Part shown: positions 1-8,802 of the stretch, one piece after another
Layout: every line of letters begins with the position of its first letter
How positions within the stretch are numbered: position 1 is the first letter of the stretch
Assembly (NCBI RefSeq): GCF_000772045.1
Contig: NZ_CP009754.1
Span: 2,232,001 to 2,296,000, forward strand
Reading direction: 5' to 3'
DNA: 64,000 bases
Source: Streptomyces sp. CCM_MD2014
Lineage (GTDB): Bacteria > Actinomycetota > Actinomycetes > Streptomycetales > Streptomycetaceae
Made by a program: the position numbers and the translations under genes
The notes under the pieces: generated by a model
What the model saw: only the letters and a program-made list of their open reading frames with translations
What the model was told of the DNA's origin: nothing
Databases searched by the model: none

Positions 1-138
1 CGGGGCCAGGCCGCGCGGGTCGTGACCGTCCTGCAGATCACGTACAGCTTCGTCTTCCTCACGGCGGCCGCCACCGCGCTGACCACCCGGATGCGGGACA
101 TGGTGGTCCGACGGCCCGAGCGGGGCCGCTTCCGCTGA
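1..138 (+). CDS. C-terminal fragment of a membrane protein, perhaps ion-channel family
   Basis: The frame is open from the left edge to a TGA at 136-138, giving the last 45 residues of a protein whose start lies outside the window. It shows one hydrophobic stretch (TVLQITYSFVFLTAAATAL) followed by a short cytoplasmic-looking tail with many arginines ending RGRFR. This looks like the last helix of a small two-helix ion-channel type membrane protein, but the pore signature is not in view, so the family is only a guess. Being a membrane protein C-terminus is well supported; the function is not. Confidence 0.5.
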   Translation, partial: RGQAARVVTVLQITYSFVFLTAAATALTTRMRDMVVRRPERGRFR

Positions 139-213
139 GGCGGGCCTTGAAACTGCCGCCGCGTCACCTCCTGGCCTCGGTCGCACACGCGCGGAGGAGC
201 CCGGAGGAACTGC

Positions 214-807
214 ATGACCCACACGACCGGCGGCACCCGGCGCATCGGCGAACTCGCGCGGGAGACCGGGCTGAGCATCCGCGCCCTGCGCCACTACGAC
301 CGGCTCGGGCTGCTCACCCCCTCTGCCCGCAGCGAGGGCGGCCACCGCTGCTACGACGCCGACGACGTCCGGCGCCTGCACCGGGTGCTGGCGCTGCGCA
401 GCTTCGGGCTCCCCCTGGCGCAGATCCGCGCGGTGCTGGACGACGAGCCGGACCACGATCCGGCGGAGCTGATCCGGCGCCGGCTCGACGTCGTCGAGGA
501 GCGGCTGCGGCAGACCGCCGAGCTGCGGCTCCGGTTGCTCGGCGCGCTGAGCGCGCTGGACGCCGCGGCCGACGGTTCGACCGAGGCTTATCTGGACGTG
601 ATCGAGGAGATGACCGCCGTGGAACGCCCGCTGACGCCGCAAGAGGTCGCCCGCCTGGGCGAGGCGCGCCGCCGCTGGGCCGCGTCGCTCGGCGAGGAGG
701 AGCTGCGTGCGCTGCACCACAGGCGCGCGGAGATCTTCGCCACGATGGGCGAGGACGAGAGGCGGCTGATGTCCGAGCGGCGACGCCAAGCGTTTCCGCA
801 GCCCTGA
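214..807 (+). CDS. MerR-family transcriptional regulator
   Basis: A 197-residue protein with an N-terminal MerR winged helix (residues about 8-75). It has the typical opening RRIGELARETGLSIRALRHY, the EGGHRCYD turn, and a long helical dimerisation region from about residue 85. The C-terminal part is helical, charged and without a recognisable ligand domain; no cysteine cluster suggests metal sensing. The ATG follows a GGAGGAA ribosome binding site. It lies upstream of, and points towards, the cobalamin riboswitch and cobalt importer genes but is separated from them by about 285 bases, so it may be unrelated to cobalt. Target promoter unknown. Confidence 0.9.
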   Translation: MTHTTGGTRRIGELARETGLSIRALRHYDRLGLLTPSARSEGGHRCYDADDVRRLHRVLALRSFGLPLAQIRAVLDDEPDHDPAELIRRRLDVVEERLRQTAELRLRLLGALSALDAAADGSTEAYLDVIEEMTAVERPLTPQEVARLGEARRRWAASLGEEELRALHHRRAEIFATMGEDERRLMSERRRQAFPQP

Positions 808-889
808 GGCGTGTGGGGCGGTCCGGAGGGGTGTCCGTCCGGCCCGAGGCCCGCTTGTGCCCACCCCCGTGGGAGCACTACTGTCGCCA

Positions 890-1052
890 CGCCTTGGTGA
901 ACGGGAAATCCGGTGTGATGCCGGTGCGGCCCTCGCCACTGTGAATCGGGAAGTCCGGCTCCGGCCCTCGCGGGCAGCCACTGGATCGCTTGCGATCCGG
1001 GAAGGCGGAGCACGGGCGGTGGTACCCGTAAGCCAGGAGACCGGCCAAGGCG
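890..1052 (+). promoter_or_regulatory. Cobalamin (B12) riboswitch upstream of cbiM
   Basis: The 286-base gap between the MerR gene and cbiM holds a cobalamin riboswitch. The outer stem is perfect: CGCCTTGG at 890-897 pairs with CCAAGGCG at 1045-1052. Inside are the conserved GCCACTGT element (about 934-941) and the B12 box AGCCAGGAGACCGGCC (1031-1046), with the CCGGTG/GATGCCGG arm near 910. The element ends 41 bases before the cbiM ATG, so B12 binding probably shuts off translation or transcription of the cobalt importer. A reading frame spanning 857-1090 is not a gene; the RNA explains this conservation. Confidence 0.93.
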
Positions 1053-1093
1053 CGTCGTCCATCCACGAGGTGCTGGAGAGGGTCTGCTGAGCC

Positions 1094-1792
1094 ATGCACA
1101 TAGCCGAGGGCTTTCTGCCGCCGGCGCACGCGATCGCCTGGGGTGTCGCGTCCGCGCCGTTCGTCGTCCACGGAGTCCGGTCACTCACCCGTGAGGTCAG
1201 GGAGCACCCGGAGAGCACGCTGCTCCTCGGCGCCTCCGGAGCCTTCACGTTCGTCCTGTCGGCCCTGAAACTGCCGTCCGTCACCGGGAGTTGCTCGCAT
1301 CCGACGGGCACCGGTCTGGGCGCGATCCTGTTCCGGCCGCCGATCATGGCGGTCCTGGGCACCATCACCCTGCTCTTCCAGGCGCTGCTGCTCGCCCACG
1401 GCGGGCTGACCACGCTCGGCGCCAACGTCTTCTCGATGGCGATCGTCGGCCCCTGGGCCGGGTACGGCGTCTACCGGTTGCTGCGCCGCTGGGACGTGCC
1501 GCTGATGGTCACCGTGTTCTTCGGCGCGTTCGTCGCCGACCTGTCCACGTACTGCGTGACCAGCGTGCAGCTTGCGCTGGCCTTCCCCGACCCGAGCAGC
1601 GGATTCCTGGGCGCGCTCGGCAAGTTCGGCTCGATCTTCGCCGTCACGCAGATCCCGCTCGCGGTCAGCGAGGGCCTGCTCACGGTGATCGTGATGCGGC
1701 TGCTCGTGCAGTCCAGCAAGGGCGAACTGACCCGGCTGGGCGTGCTGCTGACCCGGTCCGGCGAGCAGAAGCGGGAGGCGGTGGCCCGATGA
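1094..1792 (+). CDS. cbiM: Cobalt ECF transporter substrate-binding subunit CbiM
   Basis: A 232-residue integral membrane protein beginning MHIAEGFLP, the N-terminal motif in which Met1 and His2 of CbiM/NikM bind the metal ion. It has about six or seven hydrophobic segments and the usual family length. It is the first gene after the cobalamin riboswitch and overlaps cbiN by four bases (ATGA), so the genes are translationally coupled. The protein imports Co2+ for B12 synthesis together with CbiN, CbiQ and CbiO. Control by a B12 riboswitch rather than a nickel regulator supports cobalt as the substrate. Confidence 0.95.
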   Translation: MHIAEGFLPPAHAIAWGVASAPFVVHGVRSLTREVREHPESTLLLGASGAFTFVLSALKLPSVTGSCSHPTGTGLGAILFRPPIMAVLGTITLLFQALLLAHGGLTTLGANVFSMAIVGPWAGYGVYRLLRRWDVPLMVTVFFGAFVADLSTYCVTSVQLALAFPDPSSGFLGALGKFGSIFAVTQIPLAVSEGLLTVIVMRLLVQSSKGELTRLGVLLTRSGEQKREAVAR

Positions 1793-2145
1793 GCCGCAAC
1801 GCGAAGATCAACGCCCTGCTGCTGCTCGCCGTGGCCGCGCTGGCCGTACTCCCGCTGGTGCTGGGGCTGGGCGACCACAAGGAGGAACCGTTCGCCGGGG
1901 CCGACGCGGAGGCGGAGACGGCGATCACCGAGATCGAGCCGGACTACGAGCCGTGGTTCTCCCCGCTGTACGAACCGCCGTCCGGGGAGGTCGAGTCGGC
2001 GCTGTTCGCGCTGCAGGCCGCGCTCGGCGCGGGCGTGCTGGCGTACTACTTCGGGCTGCGCCGGGGCCGGCGGCAGGGCGAGCAGCGGGCGACGGCGGCC
2101 TCCGAGGCCGCGTCGGTGTCGCGGGACATCCCCGAGGGCGACTGA
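1789..2145 (+). CDS. cbiN: Cobalt transport accessory protein CbiN
   Basis: A 118-residue protein with two transmembrane helices, at about residues 8-27 and 65-82, around an acidic extracytoplasmic loop containing the [19 protein letters not shown] segment typical of CbiN. CbiN helps load metal into CbiM. The start overlaps the cbiM stop (ATGA), and the stop is immediately followed by the GTG of cbiQ. The C-terminal tail after the second helix is Arg/Gln/Ala-rich and rather long. It is annotated from the ATG at 1789 because a longer frame to the left only runs through cbiM in another phase. Confidence 0.93.
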   Translation: MSRNAKINALLLLAVAALAVLPLVLGLGDHKEEPFAGADAEAETAITEIEPDYEPWFSPLYEPPSGEVESALFALQAALGAGVLAYYFGLRRGRRQGEQRATAASEAASVSRDIPEGD

Positions 2146-2895
2146 GTGCTGCCGATCGACGCGGCGGCGCACGGCAGTCGCTGGCGCCGCCGCCATCCCG
2201 TGGACAAGGCCGTGCTCGGTCTCGGCCTGACCGTGCTGGCGATCTCGCTGCCGCCCTGGCCGGGCGCGGCACTGGTGCTGGTGGCGGCGCTGGCGGTACT
2301 GCTCGGCCCGGCGGGTGTGCCGGGGCGCCGGCTGTGGCGGGCGTACCGGGTGCCGCTGGGTTTCTGTGTGACGGGTGCGCTGCCGTTGCTCGTCCAGGTC
2401 GGGGGGCCGGACGGGTTCCTGACGGCGGCCGACGGCGACGCGGTGCGCGCGGGCGAGCTGCTGCTGCGCACCTCGGCGGCCTCGCTGGGGGTGCTGCTGT
2501 TCGCGTTCACCACGCCGATGTCCGACCTGCTGCCGCGCCTGGTGCGGGCCGGGGTGCCGGCGCCGGTCGTGGACGTGGCACTGGTGACGTACCGGATGAG
2601 TTTCCTGCTGCTGGACTCCGTGCGCCGGATCAGGGAGGCACAGGCGGCACGGCTCGGGCACACCACCCGGGCCGCTGCCTGGCGTTCGCTCGGCGGGCTG
2701 GGCGCCACCGCGTTCGTGCGGGCCTTCGACCGGGCGGCGCGGCTCCAGTCGGGGCTCGCCGGGCGCGGGTACGACGGCACCCTGCGCGTGCTGGTGCCCG
2801 AGGCCCGCGTCTCGGTGCCGTTCACGGCGGCGAGCGTCGCGCTCCTCGCGGCGCTGGCCGGCCTCACCCTCGTACTGGAAGGACCCCTGTCGTGA
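2146..2895 (+). CDS. cbiQ: Cobalt ECF transporter transmembrane subunit CbiQ
   Basis: A 249-residue membrane protein starting with GTG directly after the cbiN stop codon. It is the T component of the ECF transporter that couples CbiM to the ATPase. Several hydrophobic helices are visible in the N-terminal half, and the conserved coupling region with A-R-G type motifs (QSGLAGRGYDGTLR) lies at about residues 200-215. It ends in a GTGA overlap with cbiO. Length and order are normal for CbiMNQO operons. Confidence 0.93.
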   Translation: MLPIDAAAHGSRWRRRHPVDKAVLGLGLTVLAISLPPWPGAALVLVAALAVLLGPAGVPGRRLWRAYRVPLGFCVTGALPLLVQVGGPDGFLTAADGDAVRAGELLLRTSAASLGVLLFAFTTPMSDLLPRLVRAGVPAPVVDVALVTYRMSFLLLDSVRRIREAQAARLGHTTRAAAWRSLGGLGATAFVRAFDRAARLQSGLAGRGYDGTLRVLVPEARVSVPFTAASVALLAALAGLTLVLEGPLS

Positions 2896-3758
2896 GCGAA
2901 CCGGTGCGATCACCGGAACCGGCCCCCGCCCCTGCCCCGGCCTTGGTCGCCCTGCGGGGCGCGTCCTTCGCCTACGAGGAGGGCCCCGAGGTGCTGACGG
3001 GGCTGGACTTCGCGGTGCGCGAGGGGCGGGCGCTGGCGCTGCTCGGCCGCAACGGCAGCGGCAAGACCACGCTGATGCGGCTGCTCAGCGGCGGACTCAG
3101 GCCGCGCACGGGGACGTTGACGGTCGGCGGGGAGCCGGTGACCTACGACCGCAAGGGGCTGACCCGGCTGCGGACCACGGTGCAGTTGGTGGTGCAGGAC
3201 CCGGACGACCAGCTCTTCGCGGCCTCGGTCGGCCAGGACGTGTCCTTCGGGCCGCTGAACCTCGGTCTGCCCGACGCGGAGGTCCGCTCCCGGGTGGCGG
3301 AGGCGCTTGCCGCCCTGGACATCGCGGGGCTGGCCGACCGGCCCACGCATCTGCTGTCGTACGGGCAGCGCAAGCGGACCGCGATCGCCGGGGCCGTCGC
3401 GATGCGGCCCCGGGTGCTGATCCTCGACGAACCGACCGCCGGACTCGACCCGGACGGGCAGGAGCGGCTGCTCGCCACCCTGGACCGGCTGCGGGCCGCC
3501 GGCACCACCGTGGTGATGGCCACGCACGACGTCGATCTCGCCCTGCGCTGGTCGGACGACGCCGCCCTGCTCACCCCGGGCGGTGTGCGCACCGGCCCGG
3601 CCGCCGCGACGCTGGCCCGCACCGACCTGCTGCGCCAGGCCGGGCTGCGGTTGCCGTGGGGCGTCGCGGCGGCCGGACTGCTGCGGGCGCGGGGGCTGTT
3701 GCCCGACTCGGCGACCGGTCCGCGCACGGCCGAGGAACTGGCGGCGCTGGCCGACTGA
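2892..3758 (+). CDS. cbiO: Cobalt ECF transporter ATPase CbiO
   Basis: A 288-residue ABC ATPase. The Walker A motif GRNGSGKTT is near residue 57, the Q-loop lies in QDPDDQLF, the signature is LSYGQRKR rather than the usual LSGGQ, the Walker B is RVLILDEPTAGLD, and the switch is MATHD. It energises CbiMNQ for cobalt import at the cytoplasmic face. The GTG start overlaps the cbiQ stop (GTGA). The short Pro/Ala-rich N-terminus (residues 5-20) is unremarkable. A hairpin follows the stop codon, so cbiMNQO looks like a complete operon. Confidence 0.95.
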   Translation: MSEPVRSPEPAPAPAPALVALRGASFAYEEGPEVLTGLDFAVREGRALALLGRNGSGKTTLMRLLSGGLRPRTGTLTVGGEPVTYDRKGLTRLRTTVQLVVQDPDDQLFAASVGQDVSFGPLNLGLPDAEVRSRVAEALAALDIAGLADRPTHLLSYGQRKRTAIAGAVAMRPRVLILDEPTAGLDPDGQERLLATLDRLRAAGTTVVMATHDVDLALRWSDDAALLTPGGVRTGPAAATLARTDLLRQAGLRLPWGVAAAGLLRARGLLPDSATGPRTAEELAALAD

Positions 3759-3770
3759 CGGAACGCGGGC

Positions 3771-3789
3771 CCGGGGGGTCAGCCCCCGG
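3771..3789. terminator. Short GC hairpin between convergent cbiO and MFS gene
   Basis: CCGGGGG at 3771-3777 pairs with CCCCCGG at 3783-3789 around a five-base loop. It lies between the cbiO stop and the stop of the convergent transporter gene and overlaps the latter. It could serve as a terminator for both directions; there is no U tract, as is common in streptomycetes. Confidence 0.6.
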
Positions 3790-5401
3790 TGCGGCTCGGC
3801 TCGGCGTCCCGGTGCCGGGCCGTGCGCTGCGCGGACTCCTCCTCGGCGGCCCGCCGGGCCCGGCGGCCGGGCAGGACGGCCAGGACGACGGCCGTCCCGG
3901 CGGCCATGATGATGCCGCCGACCAGGCTGGTCGTCGAGACGCCGTGGGCGAAGGCCTTGTGCACGGCGTCGGCGAGGGCCTGCGCCTGCTCGGGGCCGGC
4001 GGCCGGGTTGGCGGCGAGGCGCTCGGCGACCGCCAGTCCCCCGCCCACCGAGTCCTGGGCGGTGTCCAGCGCGGCGGCCGGGAGCCGGTCGCCCACCAGG
4101 CCGGACAGTTCGTCGCGGTAGGAGGTGCCGAGGAGCGAGCCCAGGACGGCGATGCCCAGCGAGCCGCCGAGCTCCAGCGCGGTGTCGTTGGCGCCGCCGC
4201 CGACGCCCAGTTCGCTCTCCGGGAAGGATCCCATGATGGTGTCGGTGGCCGGGGAGACGCTGAGGCCGATGGCGAGGCCGAGCAGCAGCATCGGGGCGAG
4301 GAAGTCGGCGTAGGTGGAGCCCTGGTCGATCAGGACGAGCAGGAAGACGCCGACCGTGCCGATCGCCATGCCGGAGCCGACCATGGCCCGCACGCCCAGC
4401 TTCGGGGTCAGCCGCCCGGTCACCGCCGCGCCGACGAACACGGCACCGGCCAGCGGCAGCAGCCGTACGCCGGTCTCCAGCGCGCCGTAGCCGAGCACGA
4501 ACTGCAGGAACTGGGTGGCGTAGTAGATGGCGCCGTAGGTGCCGAAGAAGAAGAACAGCACCGCCAGCATGGAGCCGCTGAAGGGCCGCAGCAGGAAGCG
4601 CCGGACGTCCAGCATGGGGTGCGGGTGGCGCAGCTCCCAGGCCACGAAGGCGATCAGTCCGACCCCGGCCACCACGGCCGCGGCGACGGGACCGGCGCCC
4701 CAGCCGAAGTGCGGGCCCTCGATGGTCGCGTAGACCAGGCTGCCCACGGAGACGATGGAGAGCAGCCCGCCGACGTAGTCGATGCGGCCCGCGCCGGCCG
4801 CCTTCGACGGCGGTACGAGGATCAGCGCGCCGACGACGGCGAGGACCGCGACGGGGACGTTGACCAGGAAGGTGGAGCCCCAGGCGTGGTCCTCCAGGAG
4901 CCAGCCGGCGACCAGCGGCCCGACCGCGATGGCGAGTCCGGAGGTGGCGGTCCAGGCCGTGATGGCGCGGGCCCGCTCCCCCTTCGGGAAGACCGCGACC
5001 AGCAGGGACAGCGTGGCCGGCATGACCACGGCGGCACCGACGCCCATGATCGCGCGGGCCGCGACGACCAGCCCCGTCTCGTGCACCAGGCTGCCCATCA
5101 CCGAACCGCCCGCGAAGATCACCAGACCGGTGACGAGGGCACCGCGACGGCTGTACTTGTCGCCGATCGCGCCGAGCACCAGCATCAGCGCGGCGTACGG
5201 GACGGTGTAGCCGTCGATGACCCATTGCAGGTCGCTGCTGCTCAGGCCCAGGTCGGCGGTCATGTCCGGGGCGGCCACGATCAGGGACGTGTTGGCCATG
5301 ACGACGATCAGCAGGCTCAGGCAGAGCACCAGGAGAGCCCACCAGCGCCGGGCGTAGGGCCCGGGCATCTTCTCGACGGGGGTGGTGGCCAGTAGGGGCA
5401 T
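3779..5401 (-). CDS. MFS multidrug exporter, DHA2 (14-TM) family
   Basis: A 540-residue major facilitator protein with about 14 hydrophobic helices. The N-terminal half has the DHA2 pattern, including LQWVIDGYTVPYAALMLVLG and the motif A region GAIGDKYSRRGAL. The family exports drugs and antiseptics by proton antiport. It lies downstream of a TetR gene on the same strand, and a 6-6-6 palindrome sits in front of its start, the usual arrangement for a repressor-controlled efflux pump. The C-terminus is rich in Arg/Glu and cytoplasmic. The substrate cannot be inferred. Confidence 0.9.
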   Translation of the reverse strand: MPLLATTPVEKMPGPYARRWWALLVLCLSLLIVVMANTSLIVAAPDMTADLGLSSSDLQWVIDGYTVPYAALMLVLGAIGDKYSRRGALVTGLVIFAGGSVMGSLVHETGLVVAARAIMGVGAAVVMPATLSLLVAVFPKGERARAITAWTATSGLAIAVGPLVAGWLLEDHAWGSTFLVNVPVAVLAVVGALILVPPSKAAGAGRIDYVGGLLSIVSVGSLVYATIEGPHFGWGAGPVAAAVVAGVGLIAFVAWELRHPHPMLDVRRFLLRPFSGSMLAVLFFFFGTYGAIYYATQFLQFVLGYGALETGVRLLPLAGAVFVGAAVTGRLTPKLGVRAMVGSGMAIGTVGVFLLVLIDQGSTYADFLAPMLLLGLAIGLSVSPATDTIMGSFPESELGVGGGANDTALELGGSLGIAVLGSLLGTSYRDELSGLVGDRLPAAALDTAQDSVGGGLAVAERLAANPAAGPEQAQALADAVHKAFAHGVSTTSLVGGIIMAAGTAVVLAVLPGRRARRAAEEESAQRTARHRDAEPSRTGG

Positions 5402-5472
5402 GAGGGCTCCCGGGAAACGAGCGAGGGCGACTTAATTGCCCATAGACGTGCAGACAAGAGCAGAGTAGTTTG

Positions 5473-5490
5473 TTGCACACGGGCGTGCAA
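5473..5490. promoter_or_regulatory. Palindromic operator candidate upstream of the DHA2 exporter
   Basis: TTGCAC-ACGGGC-GTGCAA is an inverted repeat with 6-base perfect arms, 72-89 bases ahead of the exporter start and embedded in the most AT-rich stretch nearby (5430-5495). Size and position fit a TetR-type operator for the regulator encoded just upstream. Binding is inferred, not shown. Confidence 0.65.
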
Positions 5491-5535
5491 ATAAGGCGCC
5501 CACCGGTCGGGGGCGCCTGCTGAACGGGAGGGGGC

Positions 5536-5606
5536 CTACTCGGCCGGGACGGACTACTCGGCCGGGACGGCTACTCGGGCGGGAGGGACTACTCGGCCGG
5601 GACGGG
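5536..5606. repeat. Tandem 17-18 bp repeat at the 3' end of the TetR gene
   Basis: Read on the minus strand, the block CCGTCCCGGCCGAGTAG that ends the TetR gene is repeated about four times (units of 17-18 bp; the second copy carries substitutions). The first copy supplies the last codons and stop of the gene; the other copies lie in the gap before the exporter. It looks like slippage or unequal duplication of the gene tail. Confidence 0.85.
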
Positions 5607-6236
5607 CTTCGCGAGTACCGCCGGGCTCACGTTCTCGACCACGGCCCGCGCGGACCGCTCCGGAACCCCGGCCGCGATGAGGATGGCGGCTGCCGCCCGG
5701 GTGCCGTCGTCCTCCAGGGCACCGGTGTTGACCTGCTCGAGGAGCGCGACGACCATCGCCTCGAGACCCGCGCTCAGTACTGCGGGCGGCAGGTGGGCCG
5801 GGAAGACCCCGTCCCGCTGGCCGCGCTCCAGGATGGCGGTGACCTCGGCGCGGGCCGGGGCCAGGATCTCGGCCACGCGCTCCACACCCAGGTCGTGCCG
5901 GGCCAGGGCGAGCAGCATGCGGTAGCGGTCGCCCACGGGCCACATCAGCAGCGTGAAGTGCGCGAGCGCGCGGTCGGCCGGCTCCGCAGCGTCCGCCGCG
6001 TCGGCCATCGCGGAGCGCAGCACCTCGGACGCCTCCTCGGCGAGGGCTTCGAGGAGCGCGGCGCGCCCCGGGAAGTGACCGAAGAGGGTGCGCCGTACGA
6101 CACCGGCGGCGCGGGCCAGCTCCTCCAGGGTGGTGTCCGGGTTCCGCCCCAGCTCCCGGCGGGCGGTGGCCAGGATGCGCGCCCGGTTGGACCGGGCGTT
6201 GCGTCGCTGCGGCTCGCGGGCGACGGGCTTGCTCAC
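5589..6236 (-). CDS. TetR-family transcriptional regulator
   Basis: A 215-residue protein from a GTG start. The N-terminal helix-turn-helix spans about residues 18-62 (ARILATARRELGRNPDTTLE then GVVRRTLFGHFPGRAALLEA), and the rest is a helical ligand-binding domain with the LARHDLGVERVAEIL segment. The GTG was chosen over an upstream ATG because the extra N-terminus would be Pro-rich and non-conserved, and GAGGTT precedes the GTG. It reads towards the DHA2 exporter, which it probably represses. Its 3' end carries a tandem repeat that includes the stop codon. Confidence 0.88.
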   Translation of the reverse strand: MSKPVAREPQRRNARSNRARILATARRELGRNPDTTLEELARAAGVVRRTLFGHFPGRAALLEALAEEASEVLRSAMADAADAAEPADRALAHFTLLMWPVGDRYRMLLALARHDLGVERVAEILAPARAEVTAILERGQRDGVFPAHLPPAVLSAGLEAMVVALLEQVNTGALEDDGTRAAAAILIAAGVPERSARAVVENVSPAVLAKPVPAE

Positions 6237-6349
6237 GGGAACCTCGGGGCGGGACGGTGCGGGGCGGGGGGCAGAGCCCGCTGGTACGGGGGGCCATTCT
6301 GGCACGGCGGTCCCGCACCGGGCCGCACCGCCACCGCTCCCGCGGGGGG

Positions 6350-6419
6350 CGACCGGCCCTGCCGCCCTGCGGGGCCGGTCGGCCCTGCCGCCCCCGGGTG
6401 AGGGCGGCAGGGCCGGTCG
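6350..6419 (-). terminator. Strong hairpin(s) after the chitinase gene
   Basis: The right arm GGGCGGCAGGGCCGGTCG (6402-6419) is an exact 18-base complement of 6350-6367, and also pairs over 14 bases with a nearer second copy of the same arm at 6380-6393 (8-base loop). The sequence lies immediately downstream of the chitinase stop and before the TetR gene, so it is the likely chitinase terminator, with two alternative foldings. Confidence 0.8.
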
Positions 6420-6428
6420 CGCCTCGCC

Positions 6429-8729
6429 TCACTCCAGTCCGTCGTCCAGCGCGGTCATGAGCCGGCCGTCGGGGGCGTCGCCGGACATCTCCCAGACGAA
6501 GCCGCCCAGCAGTCCCCTGGACTTGACCCAGTCGGTCTTCTTGCCGATCGACCAGGTGTCGTCGAAGGACCACCACTGGCCGCCCGGACCGGTGTAGCCG
6601 AACGTGGACACCGACTCCTCGTCGTGGTGGACGGTCATGGACGGGTAGCTGGCGATCAGGTTGCCGTAGCCGCGGACCCCGGCCTCGGCGGGGAACTGCC
6701 CGGGTGCCGCGCCGTTGGCGTCCTGCCACTCACCGGCGACGCCGCCCTCGCTGACGCCCTGCCAGCCGCGCCCGTAGAAGGGGAAGCCGACCGTCAGCTT
6801 GCGCGGGTTGACCCCGGCGTCGAGATACGTCTGGATCGCGTTCTCGATGCTGAAGTGGAAGGGGTAGGGGTCCTCCGCGTCCGCGTAGAGGTTGGACGCG
6901 TGTCCGGTGCGGCTGGGCTCCCAGGAGTCGTCACTGCCCGAGCCGTGGAAGTCGTACCCCTGCACGTTGGCGTAGTCGAGGGAATCGAAGATCTTGGTCA
7001 GGTCCCAGCCGGACTCGATCTTCGCGGGGTCGGCCGGGGTGAAGGCGGTGAGCAGCTTGTGCTCGCCGCCGAGCGCGTCGAGCTGCCCCCGGAACTCGGC
7101 GAGCAGCGCGGTCAGGTTGTCCTTGTCCTGGGCGCCGTAGTGGTTGCCCGGGTGGCCCTCCGCGCCCGGCCACTCCCAGTCGATGTCGATGCCGTCGAAG
7201 ATGCCGGCCGCGGTGCCGGGACCGCCGGCGCCGTTGTAGACGGGCAGGTTGCCCTTGATCCACACGTCGATGCAGGACTCGACGAACTTCTTCCGGGACT
7301 CCGGTGTGGCGGCGGCGTCGGAGAAGAACTTCGAGTACGTCCAGCCGCCGAGGGACACGACGACCTTCAGGTGCGGGTACTTGGCCTTGAGCTTCTTCAG
7401 CTGGTTGAGGTTGCCGCGCAGTTTGCCCCAGCCGTCGTCGGCGACCCCGTCGACGGACTGGGCGGCGGACATGGGCCGCGCGTAGTCGGCGTCCGCGTCA
7501 CCGGCGCCGGTGCCCTCGTCCGGGTCCTGCGGGTTGCCGGAGGTGCCCTTGGTGACGCCCGCCTGGCAGGTGAGGTTGGTCGGGTCGAGGTTCTCGAAGG
7601 CGTAGTTGACGACGTCCAGTTGCTTGGCGGCGCCGGAGGTGTCGAGGTTCTTCACGAAGTACTGGCGTCCGTAGATGCCCCACTGCACGAAGTACCCGAC
7701 CTTGAGCTGCTTGCCCTCGCCCGCCATGTCGTCGGTGGTCACCTTCACGGCCGCGGAGGCCGCCGAGGAGTTGTCGGCGGTGTCCCGGGCCTTGACGGTG
7801 AAGGTGTAGGCGGTGGCCGGGGAGAGGCCGTCCACGGTGGCGGTCGCGGTGTCCGCACCGACGGTCTTGACGAGGGTGCCGCCGCGGTAGACGTCGTAGG
7901 CGGCCACGGCCACGTTGTCGGTGGCCTTGTCCCAGGCCAGGTCGACGCTGTAGGCGGTCTTGCCGGTGGAGCGCGGGTTGCCCGGCGCGGTCGGCGGCGT
8001 CGGGTCGGTCGACGGGTCCACCGTCTCGACGGTGAGCGGGGCACTGGCCGGCCCGACGTTGCCGCGCTTGTCCGTGGCCCGGACGGTGAAGGTGTAACTC
8101 GTCGCGGGGGTCAGATCGGTGACGGTCGTGGAGGTACCGCCGGTGGTGGCGACCGTCTCGGTGCCCCGCAGCACCTCGTAGGTGGTGACGGGGTGGTCAC
8201 CCGGCTCGGCCGCGGCCCATTTCAGCGCGACCGTGTGCGCGGTGACCGCGGTCGCCTCCGGCGCGCCGGGAGCGGCCGGCGGTATGTCGGGGCTGCCGTC
8301 GCACTTGTCGCCGTTGATCGTGCAGCCGGTCGGGGTGCCGACCGGGCCGGTCGCCGAGAACTGGTAACTGTAGGGCTCCGTGGTGCCGCCGGCCGGCACC
8401 TTGCCGTTGTAGTAGGCGTTCTCGACGGTCACGTGGCTGCCGGAGACGGTGGCCTCGCCGTAGAGGTGCCCGCTCACGGACACGCCGGGCGGCAGGTCGA
8501 ACTCCAGGGTCCAGCCGTCGGAGGCGGCCGTGCCGTTGTTGTGGACGACGTACTTGCCCGTCCAGCCGGACCCGTTGCTCTGGGAGCTGAAGGTCGCCGT
8601 CAGCGTCCCGGCCGCCTGCGCCGGCGTCGCGAGCGCGGTGAGCGCCGCGAGCGGCAGCAGCAGCGCGGTCAGCAGGGCGGCGATGCGCGATCTCGTACCG
8701 GTCAGTGGTGGTCTGCGCCTGTGGTACAT
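6429..8729 (-). CDS. Secreted GH18 chitinase with CBM2-type and two FnIII domains
   Basis: A 766-residue exported enzyme. Order of parts: signal peptide to about residue 40 (ending TPAQAA), a cellulose/chitin-binding CBM2-like domain (about 41-140, with the NGSGWTGKYVVHNNG pattern), two fibronectin III domains (about 155-240 and 250-335), then the GH18 barrel. Its active site DGIDIDWEW lies near residue 515, with the catalytic Glu present. It hydrolyses chitin outside the cell. The ATG follows AGGGAG. The promoter carries a DasR-like site, so N-acetylglucosamine control is likely. Family identity is certain; endo/exo mode is not determined. Confidence 0.96.
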   Translation of the reverse strand: MYHRRRPPLTGTRSRIAALLTALLLPLAALTALATPAQAAGTLTATFSSQSNGSGWTGKYVVHNNGTAASDGWTLEFDLPPGVSVSGHLYGEATVSGSHVTVENAYYNGKVPAGGTTEPYSYQFSATGPVGTPTGCTINGDKCDGSPDIPPAAPGAPEATAVTAHTVALKWAAAEPGDHPVTTYEVLRGTETVATTGGTSTTVTDLTPATSYTFTVRATDKRGNVGPASAPLTVETVDPSTDPTPPTAPGNPRSTGKTAYSVDLAWDKATDNVAVAAYDVYRGGTLVKTVGADTATATVDGLSPATAYTFTVKARDTADNSSAASAAVKVTTDDMAGEGKQLKVGYFVQWGIYGRQYFVKNLDTSGAAKQLDVVNYAFENLDPTNLTCQAGVTKGTSGNPQDPDEGTGAGDADADYARPMSAAQSVDGVADDGWGKLRGNLNQLKKLKAKYPHLKVVVSLGGWTYSKFFSDAAATPESRKKFVESCIDVWIKGNLPVYNGAGGPGTAAGIFDGIDIDWEWPGAEGHPGNHYGAQDKDNLTALLAEFRGQLDALGGEHKLLTAFTPADPAKIESGWDLTKIFDSLDYANVQGYDFHGSGSDDSWEPSRTGHASNLYADAEDPYPFHFSIENAIQTYLDAGVNPRKLTVGFPFYGRGWQGVSEGGVAGEWQDANGAAPGQFPAEAGVRGYGNLIASYPSMTVHHDEESVSTFGYTGPGGQWWSFDDTWSIGKKTDWVKSRGLLGGFVWEMSGDAPDGRLMTALDDGLE

Positions 8730-8802
8730 GGCTCTCCCTGTGGTGGTGGGGTGGTACAGGGGTGAGGTGAACCGTGCGCGCGTGAGGGAGTTGAGCGCCC
8801 AC

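Noticed and set aside
857-1090. 77-codon ORF across the cobalamin riboswitch
   Set aside because: The sequence is explained by the conserved RNA element, and the peptide has no natural features.
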